This document shows, one piece after another, positions 1 through 6,900 of a stretch of 7,662 bases of DNA. The stretch comes from JBDIAR01 sp039812545 (lineage in GTDB: Bacteria; Actinomycetota; Actinomycetes; Actinomycetales; Dermatophilaceae), in assembly GCA_039812545.1 (NCBI GenBank), contig JBDIAR010000161.1, forward strand, positions 1-7,662. Reading direction: 5' to 3'. A program made the position numbers and the translations under genes. Under the pieces are notes generated by a model. The model was not told the origin of the DNA and searched no databases. It worked only from the letters and a program-made list of their open reading frames with translations. Each line of letters starts with the position of its first letter. Positions within the stretch are counted from its first letter, which is position 1.

Positions 1-38
1 AAAAGTCAGGCCCGGAATCAGTCGATTCCGGGCCTGAC
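1..38 (-). terminator. Intrinsic terminator downstream of the tRNA fragment
   Basis: A perfect 15-bp inverted repeat (arms 5-19 and 24-38, 4-nt loop at 20-23) is GC-rich and, read on the minus strand, is followed by at least four T residues (AAAA at 1-4 on the plus strand; the tract may continue past the edge). This is the classic intrinsic terminator shape. It begins 5 nt after the tRNA CCA end, so it is most simply the native terminator of that tRNA gene. Because no better terminator is visible after the CBS gene, it may now also end transcripts of the nar operon (inference). A perfect stem would act in the other direction too, but no U-tract is seen on that side. Confidence 0.9.
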
Positions 39-43
39 GTCAT

Positions 44-80
44 TGGTAGCGGGGACAGGATTTGAACCTGCGACCTCTGG
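44..80 (-). tRNA. 3' fragment of a tRNA gene (Met/fMet-like); candidate attachment (att) site
   Basis: Read on the minus strand, this 37-nt stretch folds as the 3' part of a tRNA. It has an anticodon-stem 3' strand (CCAG), variable loop AGGTC, T stem GCAGG pairing with CCTGT (one G-T pair), T loop TTCAAAT, acceptor 3' strand CCCCGCT, discriminator A and encoded CCA. The next bases upstream (81 onward) do not continue as an anticodon loop, D arm or 5' acceptor strand, so the gene is truncated inside the anticodon stem and cannot give a tRNA. The sequence matches what I remember of actinobacterial initiator Met tRNA, but with no anticodon the isotype is inferred. A 3' tRNA fragment still followed by its terminator is the usual remnant on the distal side of an element inserted in a tRNA gene. 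Short peptide ORFs crossing it on the plus strand are artefacts. Confidence 0.8.
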
Positions 81-385
81 ACGAGATCGGGGCACCTGCG
101 ACAGCTACGGAGTCAAGGCGGTTGCTACGGGATTCCCTTGTTTGGAGCGGGAAACCGGACTGCTTGCAGTCACAGGATACCCGTCAAGTACGGAGCCGAG
201 GCGGTTCAATCTGGACCCTAAATGGACCCCGATCAAGTCCCGAACCCGCGGGACGGGCGGAAGGACGAAGCAGTGGGCTGCTCCGGGGATCGTGACCCGG
301 TCCCGAGTGAGTATTTGATCGGCTTCTCGCGGACGTTGACGTCCACGGCGCCGCGTCGCGCTGCCGTTCTACAGTTCCCCGACAC
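81..385. other. Gene-free stretch between tRNA fragment and CBS gene; possible island end
   Basis: About 305 bases without a convincing gene. Open frames here have unnatural composition and no start with a ribosome binding site. Visible structure: an imperfect direct repeat (106-123 and 189-206), a 7-base repeat TGGACCC at 212-218 and 223-229, a small palindrome ACTGC-TT-GCAGT (159-170), and GGACGT-TG-ACGTCC (331-344). The stretch seems lower in GC than the nar genes. Next to a truncated tRNA these repeats could be integrase arm-binding sites of a mobile element, but no integrase gene is present, so this is a guess. I see no terminator with a U-tract after the CBS gene stop at 386. Confidence 0.4.
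106..206. repeat. Pair of 18-bp imperfect direct repeats
   Basis: TACGGAGTCAAGGCGGTT at 106-123 recurs as TACGGAGCCGAGGCGGTT at 189-206, identical at 16 of 18 positions, with starts 83 bp apart. Both copies are in the same orientation and lie within 130 bp of the tRNA fragment. Direct repeats next to a tRNA attachment core are typical of integrase arm sites, but two copies alone cannot separate that from an old local duplication. Confidence 0.5.
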
Positions 386-805
386 TCAACTCAGCTGGCT
401 CGTCGACGCTCGCGAGAGGACGTCGGCGTCGCTGCAGAATCCGTCGCGTCGGCGCTTGAGGCAGAGCAGTCCCAGAAGGTGGCCGTCAGGGTCGATGACG
501 GCTCGCCGACGCTCGGTTCGGGTCTGCATCAGTCGAAGGGCGTCGATGGCGGAGGTATCGGGACTGATCGTTCGGTTCTCTAGCACTGCGTGTTCGAGCG
601 CATGTGCGTGCCCCTGGGGGAGTTCAGCGATGTCGTCGCGCACGAGGGTGCCGAGCAACAGCCCCTGGTCGTTGGTGATCAGCAGCATGTGCACGTGATC
701 GTCGTGGAGGGCTGCCCGCGCCTGATCCACGCTGGTGTCGGGACTCAAGGTCTTGGGTAGGCGTACGACGACGTCGTAGACGTCCTTGCCTGACAGATGC
801 TGCAT
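386..805 (-). CDS. Paired CBS-domain protein, last gene of the nar operon
   Basis: A 139-residue protein made almost only of two CBS repeats: about residues 8-62 and 70-128. Each has the family pattern of a leading 'T(L/I)SPDTS' strand, a helix, and a hydrophobic strand ending in a turn (ITNDQGLLLGTL; VIDPDGHLLGLL). CBS pairs usually bind adenine nucleotides or similar ligands and act as regulatory modules; there is no attached enzyme, channel or DNA-binding domain here. The C-terminal CLKRRRDGFCSDADVLSR segment with two Cys (C115, C124) resembles a segment I recall from stand-alone actinobacterial CBS proteins. No signal peptide or membrane helix, so cytosolic. The ATG lies 3 nt after the narI stop and lacks a clear Shine-Dalgarno, implying translational coupling. 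A role in sensing energy state for nitrate respiration is inference from position only; the ligand is unknown. Confidence 0.85.
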   Translation of the reverse strand: MQHLSGKDVYDVVVRLPKTLSPDTSVDQARAALHDDHVHMLLITNDQGLLLGTLVRDDIAELPQGHAHALEHAVLENRTISPDTSAIDALRLMQTRTERRRAVIDPDGHLLGLLCLKRRRDGFCSDADVLSRASTSQLS

Positions 806-808
806 CGC

Positions 809-1537
809 TCAGGAACCCACGCGGTCCCAGCCGCGACGGGTGGGTCGGCTACCCATCTGGTCGTCACGTGACCGGTAGACGATGTAAGGGCGGGTGAGAT
901 AGCCGACGGGCGCGGAGAAGACGTGCACGAGGCGGGTGAAGGGCCAGAGTGCGAAGAGCCCGAACGCGACGAGGGCGTGGAGCTGGAAGCCGATGGGTGC
1001 GTCGGCCATGAGGTCGGGCTGTGGTTGGAAGGCGAGGAAGGAGCGGTACCAGACGGAAACGCCTTCGCGGTAGTTGTACTCACCACCAAGCGAGAAGATC
1101 GACCCGGCGATGGTGTTCCACATGCCAATGACGATGGCGGCGCCGAGGAAGGCGTACATGACCTTGTCCATGGGGGTGGTGGCACTGAAGACGGGGCCGA
1201 CGGTGCGGCGCCGGTAGATCAGGATGGTCATCCCCGCCAGGGCCATTAGCCCAGCGATCAGGCCGCCGATGACGGCGACGAGGTGGTAGAGGTGGTCGTC
1301 GACGCCGACTGTCTCGGTCCACGAACGCGGGACGAGAAGCCCGATGATGTGGCCGCCGACGACGCCGAGCATGCCGAAGTGGAACAGTGGGGATCCGAGG
1401 CGGAGGAGTCGGTCCTCGTAGAGCTGTGAGGATCTCGTGGTCCAGCCGAACTTGTCGTAGCGGTAGCGCCAGACGTGTCCGACGACGAACGTGGTCAGGC
1501 ACAGGTACGGGACGATGACCCACAAGAAGGTGCTCAT
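809..1537 (-). CDS. narI: Respiratory nitrate reductase gamma subunit (dihaem cytochrome b)
   Basis: Membrane anchor of the NarGHI complex. It oxidises quinol and passes electrons through two b haems to NarH. The 242-residue protein has five hydrophobic segments, about 3-23, 50-70, 83-107, 126-150 and 184-206, as in NarI. The four expected haem ligands are visible: H53 and H63 in segment 2 (LFHFGM, GGHIIG), and H187 and H205 in segment 5 (QLHALV, LVHVF). Their 10- and 18-residue spacing matches Escherichia coli NarI (H56/H66, H187/H205). It is slightly longer than the 225-residue E. coli protein because of a basic C-terminal tail (about 222-242) on the expected cytoplasmic side. An open frame runs upstream to 2011, but that extension is Arg/Pro-rich shadow of narJ. 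The start at 1537 is supported by AGGAG 7 nt before it and by the NarI-like N-terminus. The ATG overlaps the narJ stop (ATGA). Confidence 0.96.
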   Translation of the reverse strand: MSTFLWVIVPYLCLTTFVVGHVWRYRYDKFGWTTRSSQLYEDRLLRLGSPLFHFGMLGVVGGHIIGLLVPRSWTETVGVDDHLYHLVAVIGGLIAGLMALAGMTILIYRRRTVGPVFSATTPMDKVMYAFLGAAIVIGMWNTIAGSIFSLGGEYNYREGVSVWYRSFLAFQPQPDLMADAPIGFQLHALVAFGLFALWPFTRLVHVFSAPVGYLTRPYIVYRSRDDQMGSRPTRRGWDRVGS

Positions 1538-2247
1538 CGGGGGGCTCCTACAGGGATCGTCGATCCGGAGATCAGGGCGGGGCCGGCCAGAGAGCTGGTG
1601 GCCGGGTCGGCGCCGTAACCGCCGAGACCGACTTCTTCGGCGGGCGGGCCCTGCTCGATGAGGCGGCGGACGGCGTCGGCCTCGTCGCCGGCGAGCTCGG
1701 GCAGGCTGTCGCAAACGGCGCGCACCGCGGCGTGCCAGGGGGAACCGGTGGATCCGTCGTGGTTGCGCCAGCCGGCGAGGGCGATGCGGAGCATCTCGAT
1801 GCCGGCGCGGTGGTCGTTGAGCAGCCGCCAGGCGACGTCGGCGTCGACGGTGGCGCCGAACTGCAGGACGGCGCAGAGGTGGTCGGGAAGCTCGCCGCTG
1901 TCGTCGTCCCACTGCATGCCGGCGGCGCGGTAGGCCTGTTTGAAGCCCAGGAGCGCGGTGCCTCGGCGTCGGGTGTCGCCGTAGGCGTAGTAGGTGAGGT
2001 AGAGGGCGCACTTGCGGGTGTGGTCGAACGTCTCGACGTACTCCTCCTGGAGCGTGCGCAGCTCCCGGGTTCGCAGGTGGGTCAGCAGCGGGTCGAGTCC
2101 TGCCTCGGCGGGCGCCAAGGTCTCGATGGTGTCGAGGTCAGCGAGGAGCTCGGCCGTGGGGTAGTCAAGGAGCACGGAGCACGCCGCCCAGAGGCCCTGA
2201 CAGTCGGCGGGACGGGTGCGTGCGCGTTTGCGTGAGAGCAGCGGCAT
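1534..2247 (-). CDS. narJ: Nitrate reductase assembly chaperone (delta subunit, NarJ)
   Basis: A 237-residue cytosolic chaperone of the NarJ/TorD-like family (E. coli NarJ is 236 residues). It binds the NarG N-terminus and is needed for molybdenum cofactor and Fe-S insertion and membrane docking, but is not part of the final enzyme. Family features seen: the N-terminal LLDYP segment (26-30), the conserved block LQEEYVETFDHTRK...YYAYGDTRRRG (66-96) with GFKQAYRAAG after it (101-110), and the LPDHL motif (120-124). The C-terminus after about 200 is Gly/Ala/Pro-rich and poorly conserved. The frame stays open upstream to 2499 over narH, but that part is shadow sequence. The start at 2247 has GGAG 7 nt upstream and shares one base with the narH stop (TGATG), pointing to coupled translation. 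Its 3' end overlaps the narI ATG by 4 nt. Confidence 0.95.
   Translation of the reverse strand: MPLLSRKRARTRPADCQGLWAACSVLLDYPTAELLADLDTIETLAPAEAGLDPLLTHLRTRELRTLQEEYVETFDHTRKCALYLTYYAYGDTRRRGTALLGFKQAYRAAGMQWDDDSGELPDHLCAVLQFGATVDADVAWRLLNDHRAGIEMLRIALAGWRNHDGSTGSPWHAAVRAVCDSLPELAGDEADAVRRLIEQGPPAEEVGLGGYGADPATSSLAGPALISGSTIPVGAPR
1545..1549 (-). promoter_or_regulatory. narI ribosome binding site
   Basis: AGGAG on the minus strand, 7 nt before the narI ATG at 1537 and inside the 3' end of narJ. It decides the start: the frame stays open far upstream, but only this ATG has a good site and gives a NarI-like N-terminus. Confidence 0.85.
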
Positions 2248-3926
2248 CAGCGGTCTCCGTTCTGCTTGTCGGCGGGTGGCGGGAACAGCCCTGTCGGGGT
2301 GCCGCGACCGTCCCAGTTGAGCAGGTTCACCCGGCCGGCCTTGGAGCCTCCGCCAGCGAGCTCGTCGCTGGTGTCGGAGGTCTGCCGGTCCTGGAGCATC
2401 CGGAAGTTCTCCACCGCCACGGGCGTCGGGTAGCCGGCTCCCTCGCCCAGCAGCGCTTGGTCGTAGTACGAGCCGGCGGCGTCGAAGTCGACCGAGCACT
2501 CGGTCGCGAGCTCTTCGAGAGCGTGGGCCTGCTCGGCGTGGGCGGGAGGGATGACGTAGCGCTCGTTGTACTTGGCGATCGCGAGAAGGCGGAACATCTC
2601 GTACATCGACTCGCCGGTCATGCCGACGGCCTGGGGGATGGTGTCGTCGGGGTCGCGGCCGAGGTTGATGTCGCGCATGTAGGAGCGCATCGCCGCGAGC
2701 TTGCGCAGCACCCGGTCCACCGGGACGGTGTCACCGGCGGTGAACAGGTTCGCGAGATACTCCACCGGGATCCGAAGGGCGTCGATGGCGGCGAAGAGGT
2801 TGCCGCGGTCCTCGGCGTCCTCGCCGGTCTCCTTGATGACGTCGACCACCGGTGACAGCGGAGGGATGTACCAGACCATCGGCATCGTGCGGTACTCCGG
2901 GTGCAGTGGCAGCGCCACCTCGTACTTGTTGATCAACGCCCACACCGGGGACCTCTTCGCGGCCTCGATCCAATCGCCGGGGATGCCGGCTGCCTCGGCC
3001 GCCCGCTGGACGTCGGGGTCCTCCGGGTCGAGGAAGCAGGCCCGCTGGGCGTCGTAGAGCTGGTGCTCGTCCTCGATCGAGGCGGCCTCGAGGACCTTGT
3101 CAGCGTCATAGAGGACCAGGCCGATGTAACGCAGTCGTCCGACGCAGGTCTCGGAGCAAACGGTGGGAATGCCGACCTCGATGCGCGGGTAGCAGAAGGT
3201 GCACTTCTCGGCCTTACCGGTCTTGTGGTTGAAGTAGACCTTCTTGTACGGGCAGCCGGACACGCACATCCGCCAGCCGCGGCAGCGGTCCTGGTCGACC
3301 AGGACGATGCCGTCCTCGGCGCGCTTGTAGATCGCGCCCGAGGGGCAGGAGGCTGCGCAGGAGGGGTTGAGGCAGTGCTCGCAGATGCGCGGCAGGTAGA
3401 ACATGAAGGTCTGCTCGAACTCGAGCTTGACCTTGTCCTCGATGCCCTTGAGCATCACGTCGCGCGCGGCGTGCTCCTGAGATCCGCCGAGGTCGTCGTC
3501 CCAGTTGGCCGACCACTCGACATTCATATCCTTCCCCGAGATCAATGACTTGGGCCGCGCCACGGGGAAGGTGTCGGACTGAGGTGAGTTGAGCAGCGTC
3601 TCGTAGTCGTAGGTCCACGGCTCGTAGTAGTCGTTGATCGACGGGAGCTTGGGGTTGGAGAAGATGTTGAGCAGCTTCTTGACCCGGCCACCCGCCTTGA
3701 GTGCGAGCCGGCCGTTGGGCTTGCGGATCCAGCCGCCCTGCCAAGTCTCCTGGTCCTCGTAGGTGCGGGGATAGCCGAGGCCGGGTCGGGTCTCGACGTT
3801 GTTGAACCAGACGTACTCGGTGCCGGTGCGGTTGGTCCACGCCTGCTTGCAGGTGACCGAGCAGGTGTGGCAACCGATGCACTTGTCGAGGTTCATGACC
3901 ATGGCCATCTGTGCCATCACGCGCAT
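2247..3926 (-). CDS. narH: Respiratory nitrate reductase beta subunit (Fe-S electron transfer)
   Basis: Carries electrons from NarI haems to NarG through one [3Fe-4S] and three [4Fe-4S] clusters, on the cytoplasmic face. All expected ligands are seen in the 559-residue protein: C16, C19, C22, C26 (CIGCHTCSVTC); C182, C185, C190, C194 (CEHCLNPSCAASC); C215, C221, C225 with Trp218 in CRGWRMCVSGC, the Trp being the hallmark of the [3Fe-4S] site; and C242, C245, C257, C261. The start at 3926 is favoured because it puts the first Cys at residue 16, as in E. coli NarH, and has GGAG 7 nt upstream. In-frame Mets at 4, 7, 9 and 11 are alternatives. One base separates it from the narG stop. It is about 47 residues longer than E. 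coli NarH (512); the last 45 or so residues (after ENFRMLQDR) are Gly/Ser/Pro-rich and look like a flexible tail. Confidence 0.97.
   Translation of the reverse strand: MRVMAQMAMVMNLDKCIGCHTCSVTCKQAWTNRTGTEYVWFNNVETRPGLGYPRTYEDQETWQGGWIRKPNGRLALKAGGRVKKLLNIFSNPKLPSINDYYEPWTYDYETLLNSPQSDTFPVARPKSLISGKDMNVEWSANWDDDLGGSQEHAARDVMLKGIEDKVKLEFEQTFMFYLPRICEHCLNPSCAASCPSGAIYKRAEDGIVLVDQDRCRGWRMCVSGCPYKKVYFNHKTGKAEKCTFCYPRIEVGIPTVCSETCVGRLRYIGLVLYDADKVLEAASIEDEHQLYDAQRACFLDPEDPDVQRAAEAAGIPGDWIEAAKRSPVWALINKYEVALPLHPEYRTMPMVWYIPPLSPVVDVIKETGEDAEDRGNLFAAIDALRIPVEYLANLFTAGDTVPVDRVLRKLAAMRSYMRDINLGRDPDDTIPQAVGMTGESMYEMFRLLAIAKYNERYVIPPAHAEQAHALEELATECSVDFDAAGSYYDQALLGEGAGYPTPVAVENFRMLQDRQTSDTSDELAGGGSKAGRVNLLNWDGRGTPTGLFPPPADKQNGDR
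2255..2258 (-). promoter_or_regulatory. narJ ribosome binding site
   Basis: GGAG on the minus strand, 7 nt before the narJ ATG at 2247, within the last codons of narH. It supports this start over upstream in-frame codons that would overlap narH out of frame. Confidence 0.7.
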
Positions 3927-3927
3927 G

Positions 3928-6900
3928 TCAGTACTCCACCTTCGTCGTGCGCTTGCGGATGGTCGTCACTTCGTCCCGGTTGTTGCCGATCGGTCCGATG
4001 TAGTTGAAGAAGTACGCGAGCTGGGCGTAGCCGCCGACGATGTGGTTGGGCTTCATCAGCACCCGGGTGAGGCTGTTGTGGATGCCCCCGCGCTTGCCGT
4101 CTCGCTCGGTGAGCGGCACGTCGATGAGCCGGTCCTGGGCGTGGTGCATGTAGACCGTTCCCTCGGGCATCCGGTGGCTGACGATGGCCCGTGCTGCGAC
4201 GACGCCGTTGCGGTTGACCATCTCGATCCAGTCGTTGTCCCGCACCCCGATCTTGGCTGCGTCGCGGTCCGACATCCACACCGATTGGCCGCCCCGCGAG
4301 AGGGACAGCATGAATAGGTTGTCCTGGTACTCGGAGTGGATGGACCACTTGTTGTGGGGTGTCAGGTAGCGCACGGCGACTCCGAGTTCGCCGGTCGTGC
4401 CGATCGGGGGCTCCCCGAACAGGTGGGTCATGTTCAACGGTGGGCGGTAGACCGGGAGCATCTCCCCCATCCCGAGGAACCAGTCGTGGTCGACGTAGAA
4501 CTGCTGGCGACCGGTGAGGGTGTGGAACGGCTTCTTGCGCTCGATGTTGATCGTGAACGGGCTGTAGCGGCGTCCACCCGACTCCGAACCGGACCACTCC
4601 GGTGAGGTGATGACCGGTACGGGCGCGACCTGGGTGTCGGCGAAGGTGATCTGCTTGCCTTCGTGCTCGCTGGCTAGGTCGTGCAGCTGGGTGCCGGTGC
4701 GCTTCTCGAGGAACTTGAACCCCTGGGTGGCCAGGTGTCCGTTGGAGACACCGGCGAGGTGGAGGATGGCGTCGGCCATCTGTACGTCGGTCTCGACCTT
4801 GGGCTGGCCGTCGCCGGCGCCGCCGTGGGTGACGCCGTTGCGGGTGCGGAGGATGTCGATCTCGCGCTTGACGTCGTAGGCCACGCCCTTGGTGAGCATG
4901 CCGACCTTCTCCAGCAATGGGCCGATCGAGGTCATCTTGTCGTAGATCGCGGTGTAGTCGCGTTCGGCGACGGCGATGACCGGCATCGTCTTGCCGGGCA
5001 CGGGGTCGCAGCCGTCGGGGTGGTCGGGGCCGAGTCGCCAGTCCTTGACGACGCCGTGCTCGGTGGCCATCGCCTCCGGGGTGTCGTGCCACAGGGGTTT
5101 GGCGATCACGTCCTTGCGGGTGCCGAGGTGGGTCTCGGCGAGTTCGGAGAACTTCTTGGCGATGACCTTCCAGGTGTCCCAGTCGGACTTGGTCTGCCAC
5201 GGCGGGGCGATGGCGGGGTTGAAGGAGTGCACGAACGGGTGCATGTCGGTGGTGGAGAGGTCGTGCTTCTCGTACCAGGTGGCCGCGGGCAGGACGACGT
5301 CGCTGAAGATGGTGCTGCTGGTCATCCTGAAGTCGATGGTCGTCAGCAGGTCGAGTTTGCCCTCAGGCGCCTCGTCGGCCCATCGGATGGTGCTTGGCCG
5401 CTGGTCGGGTTCGGCCTCCCTGGCTGTGGCGGAGCTGTCGGTGCCGAGCAGGTGCCGCAGGAAGTACTCGTTGCCCTTGGCCGAGCTGCCGAGCAGGTTC
5501 GAGCGCCACAGGGACAGTACGCGGGGGTGGTTGTCGGCCGCTTCGGGGTCCTCGACCGCGAACTTGAGCCGGCCCTCCTTGAGCTCCTGGGCGACGAAGG
5601 CGGGGGCTTCCATGCCGGCGGCCTCTGCGTCGTCGGCGAGCTGCAGGCTGCTGCGGTCGAAGGTGGGATAGCTCGGGCTCCACCCGAGTCGCGCGGACTG
5701 GGCCAGGAGGTCCATGACGGTCTTGCCGGCGAAGATCCCGGTGCCGGCGTCGAGGTCGTCGGCGGTGAAGGTGTCGTAGCGGTACTGGGAGGTGTTGACG
5801 TACCAGTACGCGGTCTGGTTCATGTGCCGCGGCGGGCGGTGCCAGTCCAGGGCGAAAGCCATGTGCTGGAAGCCCATGATGGGGCGGATCTTCTCCTGGC
5901 CGACGTAGTGCGCCCAGCCGCCGCCGTTGCGGCCCTGGGTGCCGGTGATCGTGGTCAGCAGCAGGATGGCGCGGTAGATCTGGTCGGAGTGGAACCAGTG
6001 GTTGACCCCGGCGCCGAGCAGGATCATGCCGCGGCCCTCGGTATCGATGGCGTTCTGAGCCCATTCGCGCGCCAGTCGCGTGACCTGGGCTGCGGGGACG
6101 CCGGTGTGCTGCTCCTGCCACGCCGGCGTGGCAGGCACCGACGGGTCGTCGAAGGACTCGGGCCACTCGCCGGGGAGCCCTTCGCGACGTACGCCGTACT
6201 GCGCGAGCAGCAGGTCGAGCACCGTCGTCACCAACCGATCACCGACGCGTGCCACCGGGACGCCGCGACGCTCATGGACGACCTTGCCGTCAGGAGCGTC
6301 GAACCGCGGCAGCTCGACTACCGCGCTTTCCTCGAGGCCGCCCTCCGCGGTCGGATACATGGTCAGCGCGGGGTCGATGTCCCCTAGGTCGAGGTTCCAC
6401 TGGCCCAGGCCCTCGTCGCCGTAGCGGTGTCCGATCGCACCTCGCGGGATCCGGACCTCCCCCGTCACGGCGTCCATGACCGCCGGCTTCCACATCTGGT
6501 TCTCACTGCCACCCTCGACGTGGCCGATGTCGCCGGCCACGAGGTACTTCCCCGGCCGGTAGGCGCCGTCGGCACTGGGTTCGAGCGTGACCAGGTGAGG
6601 CAGGTCGGTGTACTGCTTGTTGTAGTCGGCGAAGAACGCCGGGAGGGAGTCGACGAAGTACTCCTTGAGGATCACGTGGCCCATCGCCATGGCCAGCGCG
6701 CCGTCGGTGCCGGGGGCGGGGTTGACCCACTCGTCGGCGAACTTGACGTTCTCGGCGTAGTCGGGTGCGACGGCGACGACTTTCTGGCCGCGGTAGCGTG
6801 CCTCGGTCATCCAGTGCGCGTCGGGGGTGCGGGTCATCGGGACGTTGGAGCCCCACATGAACAGGTAGCCGGCATCCCACCAGTCACCGGACTCCGGGAC

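Noticed and set aside
276..307. Imperfect hairpin around GGGATCGTGACCCGGTCCC downstream of the CBS gene
   Set aside because: Mismatched short stem without T-tract on either strand; not convincing as an intrinsic terminator.
43..318. 91-residue plus-strand ORF containing GTGFEPATSG, and the overlapping 77-residue ORF
   Set aside because: The start of the peptide is the reverse complement of a tRNA T arm, a well-known source of spurious gene calls; the rest has no family resemblance.
331..344. GGACGT-TG-ACGTCC inverted repeat as a terminator or operator for the CBS gene
   Set aside because: Six-bp arms with a 2-nt loop and no U-tract; too short to call as a terminator and no regulator known to match it.
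81..385. Remnant of an integrase or other mobile-element gene
   Set aside because: No frame on either strand shows tyrosine or serine recombinase motifs; the stretch is too short and unpatterned to support a pseudogene call.
1538..2011. 158-residue N-terminal extension of the narI frame
   Set aside because: Arg/Pro-rich sequence that is narJ read in another frame; NarI homology, a good ribosome binding site and the ATGA overlap place the start at 1537.
2248..2499. N-terminal extension of the narJ frame over narH
   Set aside because: No NarJ resemblance, composition of a shadow frame, and 2247 has its own GGAG and gives the normal family length.
4681..6387. 568-residue open frame on the plus strand opposite narG
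   Set aside because: Antisense shadow of a high-GC gene: Val/Gly/Leu/Asp-rich with no recognisable domain, while the minus-strand frame encodes an intact NarG with all ligands.
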